From the NCBI GenBank assembly GCA_037135095.1, contig JBAXKZ010000009.1, positions 1 to 40,782 of the forward strand: a DNA stretch of 40,782 bases, written 5' to 3'. Shown here one piece after another: positions 19,565 through 27,270 of the stretch. Numbering within the stretch: the stretch's first letter is position 1; the number at the start of each line of letters is the position of its first letter. The DNA is from CAIMZW01 sp037135095 (lineage in GTDB: Bacteria; Actinomycetota; Actinomycetes; Nanopelagicales; Nanopelagicaceae). Both the position numbers and the translations under genes were made by a program. The notes under the pieces were generated by a model. The model saw only the letters and a program-made list of their open reading frames with translations. It was not told the origin of the DNA and made no database searches.

Positions 19565-20791
19565 ATGACTCACAACCACCGTCCCTGGGGATATCAGCAG
19601 AATTCTGAAGGGGTCACTCCCGATTGGGAGCTCCATCCCGATACTCAGGCGATTCGAGCGGGGCTGGCGCGATCGGGCTTCGGCGAAACCGGTGAGGCGC
19701 TCTACTTAACGAGCGGTTACACCTATGAATCTGCCGAGCAGGCCGTTCATTCATTTACTGATGAGATCGATCACTTTGTCTACAGCCGCTTTGCAAATCC
19801 AACTGTGGCTATGTTTGAAAATCGACTGGCAGCCCTTGAAGGGGCAGAGTATTGCGTCGGCACCGGATCTGGAATGTCGGCAATGTTTGCATCGGTTGCT
19901 TGCTTAGTTGAAGCTGGTGATCGAATCGTTGCCTCGGCGGCAATGTTTAGCTCTTGTTACGTAGTCCTCGCCGAAATTCTTCCAAAATGGGGCGTGCAGG
20001 TTGAGTTTATTCGCGGCAATAATCCCGATGATTGGGAGCGAGCGCTGAGCCAGAAAACTAAAGTTGTCTTTATCGAAACTCCCTCGAATCCGATGTTGGA
20101 AGTAATCGATATCGCCATGGTTTCCAGTTTTGCTCATGCTGCCGGTGCAACGGTAATCGTTGACAATGTTATGGCTTCGCCAATTTTGCAGAAGCCGCTC
20201 CAATTGGGTGCAGATGTGGTCATGTATTCGGCCACCAAACATATCGATGGCCAAGGTCGAGTTTTGGGCGGTGCGATTCTCGGAAGTTCTAAGTACATAA
20301 CCGAATCCTTGAACCCATTTATTCGACACACCGGACCTACCTTGAGCGCCTTCAATGCATGGGTTCTGGTTAAGTCCTTGGAAACCCTTTCAATGCGGGT
20401 AAATAGAATGAATGAGAACGCCCAGCAAATTGCCGAGTTCCTGAGCCACCAGAGCAACATTAAAACTGTTAACTATCCGGGCCTGCCTTCGCACCCAGAC
20501 TTTGCAATCTCGCAACGTCAGATGATCGGGGGTGGAACCACCATAAGTTTTGAAGTTAAAGGCGGAGTTACCGATCTTTTTGCCGTTATGGATCGCTTGA
20601 AAGTCATTGATATTTCTAACAACCTGGGCGATAGCAAGTCGCTGATCACTCACCCAGCATCCACAACGCACCGTCGCCTAACGCCAGAGATGCGTGCCGA
20701 AATGGGAATTAACGATTCGGTAGTTCGATTATCAGTGGGTCTAGAACACTCCAGTGATCTAATTAAGGATTTAGAACAAGCGCTTACTTAA
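19565..20791 (+). CDS. metZ: O-succinylhomoserine sulfhydrylase
   Basis: MetZ is a PLP enzyme making homocysteine from O-succinylhomoserine and sulfide, the direct sulfhydrylation route to methionine. The 408-residue protein has the Cys/Met-metabolism fold: YSRFANPTVAMFENRLAALEGAE, the phosphate-binding TGSGMSAMFA, ETPSNPMLEVIDI, the VDNVMASPILQKPL region, and the PLP lysine in YSATKHIDGQGR (residue 225). The C-terminus has HPASTTHRRL and RLSVGLEH. DGQGR after the PLP lysine is the MetZ-like form. It is a single gene with a probable leaderless promoter. Its 3' end overlaps convergent ctaB by eight bases. Confidence 0.93.
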   Translation: MTHNHRPWGYQQNSEGVTPDWELHPDTQAIRAGLARSGFGETGEALYLTSGYTYESAEQAVHSFTDEIDHFVYSRFANPTVAMFENRLAALEGAEYCVGTGSGMSAMFASVACLVEAGDRIVASAAMFSSCYVVLAEILPKWGVQVEFIRGNNPDDWERALSQKTKVVFIETPSNPMLEVIDIAMVSSFAHAAGATVIVDNVMASPILQKPLQLGADVVMYSATKHIDGQGRVLGGAILGSSKYITESLNPFIRHTGPTLSAFNAWVLVKSLETLSMRVNRMNENAQQIAEFLSHQSNIKTVNYPGLPSHPDFAISQRQMIGGGTTISFEVKGGVTDLFAVMDRLKVIDISNNLGDSKSLITHPASTTHRRLTPEMRAEMGINDSVVRLSVGLEHSSDLIKDLEQALT

Positions 20792-21674
20792 GCAAAACTC
20801 CAGCAACTAACAGCAGCGAATACACACTTAGGTATGTGATCGACCACTGAAATAGCTTGGCGGCAGATTTATCGGAATCTGGCCCATCAATTTTTACCAA
20901 TTGCACGCCAAAACCCACGGCTAAAGCGATAGAAATTATCCAACTCCAAATTGGCAGGTTCGCGCTCCAAAGAACCGCGAGCGAAGTGATAACCATTCCG
21001 GTGGTGTGGAACCACATCTGCTTTTGAACGGATTTGATGGAGGCGACAACCGGCAGCATTGGAATTCCAGCCGCGGCGTAGTCGTCGCGATATTTAATGG
21101 CGAGCGCCCAAAAGTGTGGTGGGGTCCAAAAGAAAATCAGGAAGAAGAAGAGCCAAGCAGTTAGCGATAATGAATTTGTGATTGCCGACCAACCAATTAG
21201 AACAGGCAAGCAACCGGCAATTCCGCCCCAGACAATATTCTGCGATGTGCGGCGCTTTAAACCTATGGTGTAACCAAAGACATAGAAAAGAATTGCGACC
21301 GCCGTGATAATCGTTGCCAGCGTCGTGGTCCAGATTTGAAAGATTGCCAACGAGAGAATTGAGATGATGGCGGCGAAAATATGAGCAGATTTCTTTGAAA
21401 GTTCGTTATTAACCAGTGGTCGTTTGGAGGTACGCCCCATCAACTTGTCAGATTCGACTTCAATAATCATGTTGTAAGCATTAGCTGCACCTGCCGCCAA
21501 AGTGCCACCAATCAAGGTAGCAATAGTGGTTCCCAAAGGCGGGACCCCCTTCGCCGCCAAAAATAGCGCCGGCAGCGTGGTGACGAGAAGCAATTCAACG
21601 ACGCGCAGCTTCATAAGCGCGATATATGGCCTAAAGATCGTTGATGTCACCGCGCTAGCGTACTCAGTTCTCAT
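20784..21674 (-). CDS. ctaB: Protoheme IX farnesyltransferase (heme O synthase)
   Basis: CtaB/CyoE farnesylates protoheme to heme O, the precursor of heme A for oxidases such as the one at 32.7-36.7 kb. The 296-residue UbiA-family protein has about eight to nine membrane segments. The prenyl-diphosphate motif reads NMIIEVESDKLMGRTSKRPL, with Glu at the first two of the three usual Asp positions and Asp at the third. The second acidic loop KYRDDYAAAGIPMLPVV is intact. It is the third gene after the EamA transporter and dacB, 17 bases beyond dacB, and overlaps metZ at its 3' end. Confidence 0.92.
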   Translation of the reverse strand: MRTEYASAVTSTIFRPYIALMKLRVVELLLVTTLPALFLAAKGVPPLGTTIATLIGGTLAAGAANAYNMIIEVESDKLMGRTSKRPLVNNELSKKSAHIFAAIISILSLAIFQIWTTTLATIITAVAILFYVFGYTIGLKRRTSQNIVWGGIAGCLPVLIGWSAITNSLSLTAWLFFFLIFFWTPPHFWALAIKYRDDYAAAGIPMLPVVASIKSVQKQMWFHTTGMVITSLAVLWSANLPIWSWIISIALAVGFGVQLVKIDGPDSDKSAAKLFQWSITYLSVYSLLLVAGVLLK

Positions 21675-21691
21675 TTAAATCCCAGCGGCGC

Positions 21692-22816
21692 TTAAATGTT
21701 CGTTTTGGGGCGCGCGATCGAGGCCAAAGCCTTATCAATCGCTTCCCGAGCGAGTTGGCGAGAGTAGTCGTTCTGCTTTATGTGATTCGCGATAATTGCA
21801 AAAACATAATCTGAGTCCCCAACGGTGACATACCCGGCCATGCTCACGCTGCTATTGATCCAACCGGTCTTTGCTCGAATGAGACCCACTGCTTTTGGTG
21901 CATCAGTCACAAACCGGGTCTTAAGGGTGCCGGTCTCACCCGCTACTGGAAGACCATCGAAGATGACTTTTAACTCTGGAGTCGCTTGAATTTTTAGCAA
22001 GAGTTCGGCAACGGTACGAGCAGAGATTCGAGTCTCTTTCGATAGCCCGTTTCCGTCTTTTACGACTAAGCCTTTAGCTTCAACATTTAGGGCAGTGAAG
22101 GTCTGTTCAAATGCTTGTTGTAGACCGGCGAAACTAGTTGGCAGGCCAACTTTGCGCGCTGCGGTTCGCGCTAATCGATCGGCCAAAACGTTATCGCTGT
22201 AGAGCAAAGTAAATTTAACAATTTCGCCAAGTGTTGGTGAGGAAATTTCACCTATCTTTTTTCCAATCAATGGTTGAGCTTGGGCTTGCGAGGAGATCAA
22301 ATGAAAGTTTAGGTTGAATCGGGGTGCAAAGTAACGTTGTAGAACATGAACTTCCGCGGAGTAGACCCCGTTGTAATCTATGGTGAAACTCTTTTTACCC
22401 GGATGAGCTTTGATCAAGTCGTTAATCAGCTGTGGTAAAAAAGCGCGATGATATTTAGCGGCTTCAAACGGGCTGGCAGTCAGCCATGGATCGCTCTCGC
22501 CTTGCATTAAGTAAGTACCTGAATTTGTGTTTTCATATATCGCGGTGTGGAACACGGTCTCCGCGCCTAAATCGCGAATAGCCGTCGTCATTGAAACTAA
22601 CTTCAAAACCGAAGCCGGCGCTCGAAGAGAATCAGGTTGATTTTCAAAGAGGATTTGGTTTGTTGTTGAATCAATAAGGATCACACCAGGTTGGGCCAAG
22701 GTCGCAGAATGAATCAGCGAAATAAAAGTTGGTGAAACTGTGGCGGCGTTAGCAACTGGCAAGGTCGAAATAAATAGAGTGGCAACTGCGCCGATGATTA
22801 AAAGTTTGCGTTGCAC
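21692..22816 (-). CDS. dacB: D-alanyl-D-alanine carboxypeptidase / PBP4-type endopeptidase (peptidase S13)
   Basis: This secreted penicillin-binding protein trims or cleaves peptidoglycan stems. The 374-residue protein begins with a signal peptide ending near ANA (residue 24). The three active-site motifs are visible: SVLK (S69, K72), SDN (207-209) and KTG (316-318), with the serine in the usual APASVLKL context. The GTG start has GGATGA about six bases upstream. It begins three bases after the EamA gene stop, so the two are co-transcribed. Confidence 0.9.
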   Translation of the reverse strand: MQRKLLIIGAVATLFISTLPVANAATVSPTFISLIHSATLAQPGVILIDSTTNQILFENQPDSLRAPASVLKLVSMTTAIRDLGAETVFHTAIYENTNSGTYLMQGESDPWLTASPFEAAKYHRAFLPQLINDLIKAHPGKKSFTIDYNGVYSAEVHVLQRYFAPRFNLNFHLISSQAQAQPLIGKKIGEISSPTLGEIVKFTLLYSDNVLADRLARTAARKVGLPTSFAGLQQAFEQTFTALNVEAKGLVVKDGNGLSKETRISARTVAELLLKIQATPELKVIFDGLPVAGETGTLKTRFVTDAPKAVGLIRAKTGWINSSVSMAGYVTVGDSDYVFAIIANHIKQNDYSRQLAREAIDKALASIARPKTNI

Positions 22817-22819
22817 TCG

Positions 22820-23707
22820 TCATCCAATCTTTCGCGCGAACCTGCCCTGCGAAATTGCAGCTCCAAGAATCACGAGTATCCCACCAGCGGGTTGATTCCA
22901 CGAAATTGTTTCACCTAAGAATAGCCAACCAACGAAAACTGCAACTACCGGGGTCAAATAAGTAACGGTGCTGGCGATAGAGCTACCAGCTGCTGAGATG
23001 ATTGAGAAGTTCCAAATGTAGGCGTAACCCGTTCCCAAGACGCCTAGAGCGAGCATCGCTAACATTGGTCCAATTCGAAATTGATCTTTTGAGATTCCAT
23101 CGAATAAGAAGAATGGCAACAGGGTGATGGCACCGGAAGTTATCTGTGCCGCAGCTAAAGATTCAGAGCGCATTCCCAGCGGAGTCACATACTTACGCGT
23201 GAATGGAAAAGATATTCCATAACAAGTGACCGCCAAGAGCAGAGCAATTATTCCGGCTAACGAGTTATGTCCGATCCCTTTCCAAATTCCCAAAACAGTT
23301 AGGACGCCAAGGCCACCGCAAGCTAATCCCAATAATTGGTAGCGCTTTGGGCGCTCTTCTCGAAAAGCAATGAGAATGACGATTACGGTAGCAAGCGGCG
23401 TAGTGGCGTTGATAATCCCGGCCAGTACCGAGGTGACACGAACTTCGGCATATGCAAAGAGAACGCCAGGAATTACATTCAATAGGAGGGAAACCACCCA
23501 GAGTTTGAGCCAAATATCCCGCCCCTTGGGCAAAGCGATCTTGCGGATTCGGGCAATCAGCAGGAGTGATAGCGCGCCTAAGGCGCAGCGAACAAAGGCC
23601 ACACCAAAAGGAGTTAGGAATTCCAAACCAATCTTTATAAAGATGAAGGAACAGCCCCAGACGATCCCAAGAGCGATGTAGGAAGGTAGCCACGACTTTC
23701 GATTCAA
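22820..23707 (-). CDS. EamA/DMT-family transporter
   Basis: This 295-residue protein has ten hydrophobic segments arranged as two EamA repeats (about residues 8-140 and 150-285). Hallmarks are WGCSFIFIKIGLEFLTPFGVAFVRCALGA in repeat 1 and the LTPVVAVFVGWLFLGETISWNQPAGGILVILG ending of repeat 2. Members export amino acids or other metabolites; the substrate here is unknown. The start codon is TTG, supported by GAGGGGG six bases upstream and by the position of the first membrane segment. It heads the EamA-dacB-ctaB run and diverges from an RNA methyltransferase gene. Confidence 0.88.
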   Translation of the reverse strand: MNRKSWLPSYIALGIVWGCSFIFIKIGLEFLTPFGVAFVRCALGALSLLLIARIRKIALPKGRDIWLKLWVVSLLLNVIPGVLFAYAEVRVTSVLAGIINATTPLATVIVILIAFREERPKRYQLLGLACGGLGVLTVLGIWKGIGHNSLAGIIALLLAVTCYGISFPFTRKYVTPLGMRSESLAAAQITSGAITLLPFFLFDGISKDQFRIGPMLAMLALGVLGTGYAYIWNFSIISAAGSSIASTVTYLTPVVAVFVGWLFLGETISWNQPAGGILVILGAAISQGRFARKIG

Positions 23708-23713
23708 TGTCTA

Positions 23714-23720
23714 CCCCCTC
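23714..23720 (-). promoter_or_regulatory. Ribosome binding site deciding a TTG start
   Basis: The minus strand reads GAGGGGG six bases before TTG at 23707. No ATG or GTG lies in frame between this site and the first membrane segment, so it fixes TTG as the start of the EamA transporter. Confidence 0.65.
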
Positions 23721-23730
23721 TAAAGTGTCT

Positions 23731-23748
23731 TCGTGTCATCGGACACGA
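23731..23748. promoter_or_regulatory. 18-bp dyad between divergent genes, candidate operator
   Basis: Perfect 7-base arms TCGTGTC and GACACGA flank ATCG. It sits in the 68-base gap between the EamA transporter (-) and the RNA methyltransferase (+). The spacing suits a TetR-like dimer site. It lacks a T-run, so a terminator is unlikely. The regulator is not identified. Confidence 0.45.
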
Positions 23749-23775
23749 TTGAGGAATCCTAATGAAAGCGAGCTG

Positions 23776-24438
23776 ATGATGAGCGAAAATTCACCAGCTA
23801 CGCCAATGGGTAAGGTTGAAATCGGTCCAGGAGAGTTCTATCCCGTGGTTGGTGTTGGGCCGATGCCAGAGCCATGGCCGACTGATTCCCACTTTGATCC
23901 CGAACTTTTAGAAAATGGCGATCGGCGTAATGTTTTAGATCATTACCGATACTGGAAAGTTGAAGCGATCGTTGCAGATTTAGATACGAAGCGACATGAT
24001 CTTCAAATTGCGATTGAGAATTGGCAACATGATTTAAATATCGGCTCGATTGTTCGAACTGCGAATGCCTTCAACGTAAGCGCGGTACACATAGTTGGTA
24101 AACGTGATTGGAACCGACGCGGTGCGATGGTCACCGATAAATATCTTCAAGTGCTTCACCACCCGACTATTGCCGATTTTCAAAGCTGGTGCCTAAAAAA
24201 TGATCTTCCAATAATTGGAATTGACAACCTGCCGATCTCAACCCAATTAGAAGATTCAAAATTGCCAAAGAAGTGTGTGCTCTTCTTTGGGCAAGAAGGC
24301 GCAGGAATGTCGGACGAAGCGGTTGCCATCTGCCAATCGGTATTAGCAATTAGGCAATATGGATCCACCCGGTCCATGAACGCTTCCGCCGCCGGCGCGA
24401 TTGCAATGTACGCCTGGGCAATGCAACATTTGAACTAA
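23776..24438 (+). CDS. SpoU/TrmH-family RNA 2'-O-methyltransferase
   Basis: This 220-residue protein is a SPOUT methyltransferase acting on rRNA or tRNA with S-adenosylmethionine. The family motifs are present in order: motif 1 NIGSIVRTANAFNV, motif 2 VLFFGQEGAGMSDEAV, and motif 3 RSMNASAAGAIAMYAW, which form the knotted cofactor site. I chose the ATG at 23776 (or 23779), since the reading frame upstream passes through the operator-like dyad and has no family similarity. The RNA target cannot be read from the sequence. Its stop lies five bases from the convergent TPR gene stop. Confidence 0.88.
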   Translation: MMSENSPATPMGKVEIGPGEFYPVVGVGPMPEPWPTDSHFDPELLENGDRRNVLDHYRYWKVEAIVADLDTKRHDLQIAIENWQHDLNIGSIVRTANAFNVSAVHIVGKRDWNRRGAMVTDKYLQVLHHPTIADFQSWCLKNDLPIIGIDNLPISTQLEDSKLPKKCVLFFGQEGAGMSDEAVAICQSVLAIRQYGSTRSMNASAAGAIAMYAWAMQHLN

Positions 24439-24443
24439 AGTAC

Positions 24444-25373
24444 TTAATCCTCAATAACTTCAGAAACCGCCAAAAGACGCCGCTCAATTTCTAGCGCTTC
24501 ATCTTCTCGATCGAGCGCTCGCAACGCTGCCACAATCCGACGCTCGACTTCAAGAATAAATTCAAAATCTCTAGGTTCGGAATCTGTTGCAACTTCCAAC
24601 ACTCGTTCTAGCGTGAGCATTCCTTCTTCAGGTTGGTTGGTAATTATTTGAGCTTTTCCAAGTTCGAGAAGAGAATAAGTCTCGCGACGGTGATCGTGAG
24701 CGGTTACGAAAACATCGAGCGACTTTTGCGCAGCTGCGAGCGCGGGTTCGCCCTCGTTTAGCTCAACTAAACAATGGGCAATCTTTTGATCGCATCGCGC
24801 GACATTAATAACCTCTTTTAAACCTTTGAAAAGCGACCGAGCTTCTTTAAAGGCATCTAGCGCCAACGAAAAATTACCAAGTTCACGCTGGGCGCAGCCA
24901 ATTAAATGAAGGTCATTCGCAGCGCCACTGTCATTGCCATCTACCAAATGCTCTTGGACACAGTCGGTCATACATTCAATGGTTTTGGCATATTCCTTTG
25001 AGCCAAACCACCATTCGCCCAGTGTGCAAGCAAGATCAATAGCCAGCGGGGATTTGGATTCGCGCAAAAGTTCAACAGCTTTGCTCATGGCATTTGCTGC
25101 TTCACCCATACGCTTAAGTTGATTTAAGTTGTAGCCAATAGCTGAATATGCCTGGGCTAAACCATCAGAAGGGGCGACCGGGCCGAGCTCGGCATAAATA
25201 TCGCGCGCGGTTTCGGCAAGTGCGAGCGCCTCGTCATATTGTCCGCGGGCATAAATCCGGGCACTTAATTCGTAATAAGTATTTGCCCGTTCCAGACCTT
25301 CAGTTTCAGGAATTCGCTCCCACAGCATTTCCTCAGTTACGAGGTCATCGTTATTTTCATCATCTTCGCTCAA
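24444..25373 (-). CDS. Tetratricopeptide-repeat protein
   Basis: This 309-residue acidic cytoplasmic protein is built of helical TPR-like repeats. Examples are YDEALALAETARDIYAELG, YAKTIECMTDCV, FSLALDAFKEARSLF, GEPALAAAQKSLDVF and EEGMLTLERVLEVA. TPR proteins are scaffolds; no partner can be named. The start is TTG, supported by AAGGAG five bases upstream. There is no signal peptide and no enzymatic domain. It is a single gene diverging from the deacetylase cassette. Confidence 0.82.
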   Translation of the reverse strand: MSEDDENNDDLVTEEMLWERIPETEGLERANTYYELSARIYARGQYDEALALAETARDIYAELGPVAPSDGLAQAYSAIGYNLNQLKRMGEAANAMSKAVELLRESKSPLAIDLACTLGEWWFGSKEYAKTIECMTDCVQEHLVDGNDSGAANDLHLIGCAQRELGNFSLALDAFKEARSLFKGLKEVINVARCDQKIAHCLVELNEGEPALAAAQKSLDVFVTAHDHRRETYSLLELGKAQIITNQPEEGMLTLERVLEVATDSEPRDFEFILEVERRIVAALRALDREDEALEIERRLLAVSEVIED

Positions 25374-25378
25374 GGTAA

Positions 25379-25384
25379 CTCCTT
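25379..25384 (-). promoter_or_regulatory. Ribosome binding site deciding a TTG start
   Basis: The minus strand reads AAGGAG five bases before TTG at 25373. It is a strong Shine-Dalgarno and supports TTG as the start of the TPR protein. Confidence 0.65.
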
Positions 25385-25453
25385 AAGTGGTAGCACTGCC
25401 CGTCCCGCAACCTTAGCAACTTCCGCTGGGTGGGGGCGGCGCAACGCAAGAAG

Positions 25454-25459
25454 TACCAT
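25454..25459 (+). promoter_or_regulatory. -10 element for the deacetylase cassette
   Basis: TACCAT (TANNNT) ends six bases before the ATG at 25466, with no Shine-Dalgarno in between, matching the leaderless geometry seen at metZ and the esterase gene. The 92-base gap to the divergent TPR gene would hold both promoters. Confidence 0.4.
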
Positions 25460-25465
25460 TTGTTC

Positions 25466-26164
25466 ATGTCTCTAAACCGCCGCCAGCTCTTCCAGGCTGG
25501 TGCGCTCGCCGCCGCCGCCAGCTTTATCGATCTAAATACCGCCGAAAACTCCCAAGCGGCACAGATTGATATCACCCATGGCTCACGCTCAAGTAAGAAC
25601 GTGGCACTTACCTTCCATGGCGCTGGCGACCCAGCCAACGCTCACGCGCTACTCAAAATCTTCGCCGATACCAAAACGCCGGTTACGGTCTTTGCTATTG
25701 GCACCTGGCTCAAAGCAAACCCAACTTTTGCGAAGTTAATTCTGGCTGGTGGCCACGACATCGGAAATCACACTCTAAATCACTACGAGATGAAGACCCT
25801 TTCAGCCAAGAAGGTTGATAGCGAGATTGCTGGCTGTGCTGCCGAACTCAAAAAACAGATCGGTTACGCCGGTTCTTGGTTTCGAGCTTCTGGCACTCAA
25901 TATGCGACGCCACTCATTAGAAAGGCTGCCGCTAAATACGGATATAACCATTGCATCTCATATGAGGTTGATTCGAAGGATTATTTGAATCCAGGTAAGG
26001 CTGCGGTAATTTCTAACACTATGGCTGGAATACAAAATGGCAGCATCGTCAGTTTGCACTTCGGACACAAGAACACCGTTGAGGCGCTTCCGGCGCTGAT
26101 CGAAAAGTTACACGCTAATGGCTTTACGCCAGTCACACTTACAACTTTGTTAGGAAAAATTTGA
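25466..26164 (+). CDS. Tat-exported polysaccharide deacetylase-like protein
   Basis: This is a 232-residue NodB-fold protein, probably acting on a cell-envelope glycan. The N-terminus SLNRRQLFQAGALAAAASF is a twin-arginine signal. The usual TFDDGP motif is replaced by TFHGAGDP (H51, D55). The metal-binding motif HTLNH (H102, H106) is intact. The arginine motif reads WFRASG (R140) and the late motif SLHFG (H198). The metal site is therefore largely kept but the catalytic-base position is rearranged; activity is uncertain. I chose the ATG at 25466 so the protein opens with the Tat signal. Its stop overlaps the next start (TGATG). Confidence 0.85.
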   Translation: MSLNRRQLFQAGALAAAASFIDLNTAENSQAAQIDITHGSRSSKNVALTFHGAGDPANAHALLKIFADTKTPVTVFAIGTWLKANPTFAKLILAGGHDIGNHTLNHYEMKTLSAKKVDSEIAGCAAELKKQIGYAGSWFRASGTQYATPLIRKAAAKYGYNHCISYEVDSKDYLNPGKAAVISNTMAGIQNGSIVSLHFGHKNTVEALPALIEKLHANGFTPVTLTTLLGKI

Positions 26165-27270
26165 TGAAAAGAATCTGGGCGGTAGCTGCGATAGCGACCG
26201 CATCGTTGATAACTCCTGCCGCAGCAACCACACCGCTGGCGGGGATGCCACCCGTTTTAGATCAAAACGATATCTATGCCGCCGATCGGCCAAATCTACT
26301 CAGCGACGCTGTTAAAAATATGCCAGAACGGGTTTATGTTCCAAACCACAGCTCAAATACGATTTCGATCATCGACCCAAAGACTTTTAAAGTAATTAAA
26401 ACGGTCAAAGTCGCACGTGGCCCACAACATGTCGTTCCCTCATGGGATCTGAAGACCTTATGGATCAACAACAATGAAGGTAATGTCCTAACGCCCATTG
26501 ATCCACTACATGTAACGGTTGGCAAGCCAGTCGCCGTTCATGATCCTTACAATCTTTATTTCACGCCAAATGGCAAATATGCGATAGTCATGGCTGAAGC
26601 CGATCGCCAGATCGTTTTTCGCGATCCACACACCATGAAAATTAAGAAGACCGTTAACGTCCCATGCCAAGGCGTGAACCATGCCGACTGGACTAAAGAT
26701 GGAAATTTCTTCGCCGTAAGTTGCGAATTCAATGGCGAGATTCTTTGGGTGGATACCGCAAAGATGAAACTAGTAAAGACCTCATTTTTGCCCCACACCT
26801 TTACGAAGACCCCAATGCCACAAGATGTGAAGATCTCCCCTGATGGCAGCACTTTCTACATCGCGGACATGATGTCTGATGGGGTCTGGATGATGCCCGC
26901 AAGCCAATTTGGAAAATTCACCTTAATCAAAACTGGCAAAGAGGCCCACGGAATTTACGTGACGCGTGATTCAAAGACGGCATTAATTACAAATCGTGGT
27001 GAAGGTAGCGTTTCAGTTCTGCGCTTTGCCGACAACAAGATCATCGCAAAGTGGAAGATTCCGGGCGGCGGTAGCCCGGATATGGGCGGGATCTCCGCGG
27101 ACGGCAAACAATTTTGGGTTTCCGGTCGCTACGACAACGTGGTCTATGTTTTTGATATTAGTGCGGGTAAATTTCTGACCAAGATAAAGGTTGGGAAAGA
27201 GCCACACGGCTTGGCAATTTACCCACAACCAGGTCGTTACTCCCTCGGACATACAGGAGTCTTTAGATAA
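26164..27270 (+). CDS. Secreted YVTN-type beta-propeller protein
   Basis: This 368-residue protein starts with a signal peptide (MKRIWAVAAIATASLITPAAA). It then repeats a blade pattern: RVYVPNHSSNTISIIDPKTFKVIKTV, QIVFRDPHTMKIKKTV, GEILWVDTAKMKLVKT, GSVSVLRFADNKIIAKW, and VVYVFDISAGKFLTKI, with HG/HV turns between. This is a YVTN/lactonase-like seven-bladed propeller. No catalytic residues can be assigned. Heme-d1 propellers share the fold, but I see no CXXCH. The A of its ATG is the last base of the deacetylase stop, and its stop overlaps the following start, so all three genes are coupled. Confidence 0.85.
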   Translation: MKRIWAVAAIATASLITPAAATTPLAGMPPVLDQNDIYAADRPNLLSDAVKNMPERVYVPNHSSNTISIIDPKTFKVIKTVKVARGPQHVVPSWDLKTLWINNNEGNVLTPIDPLHVTVGKPVAVHDPYNLYFTPNGKYAIVMAEADRQIVFRDPHTMKIKKTVNVPCQGVNHADWTKDGNFFAVSCEFNGEILWVDTAKMKLVKTSFLPHTFTKTPMPQDVKISPDGSTFYIADMMSDGVWMMPASQFGKFTLIKTGKEAHGIYVTRDSKTALITNRGEGSVSVLRFADNKIIAKWKIPGGGSPDMGGISADGKQFWVSGRYDNVVYVFDISAGKFLTKIKVGKEPHGLAIYPQPGRYSLGHTGVFR

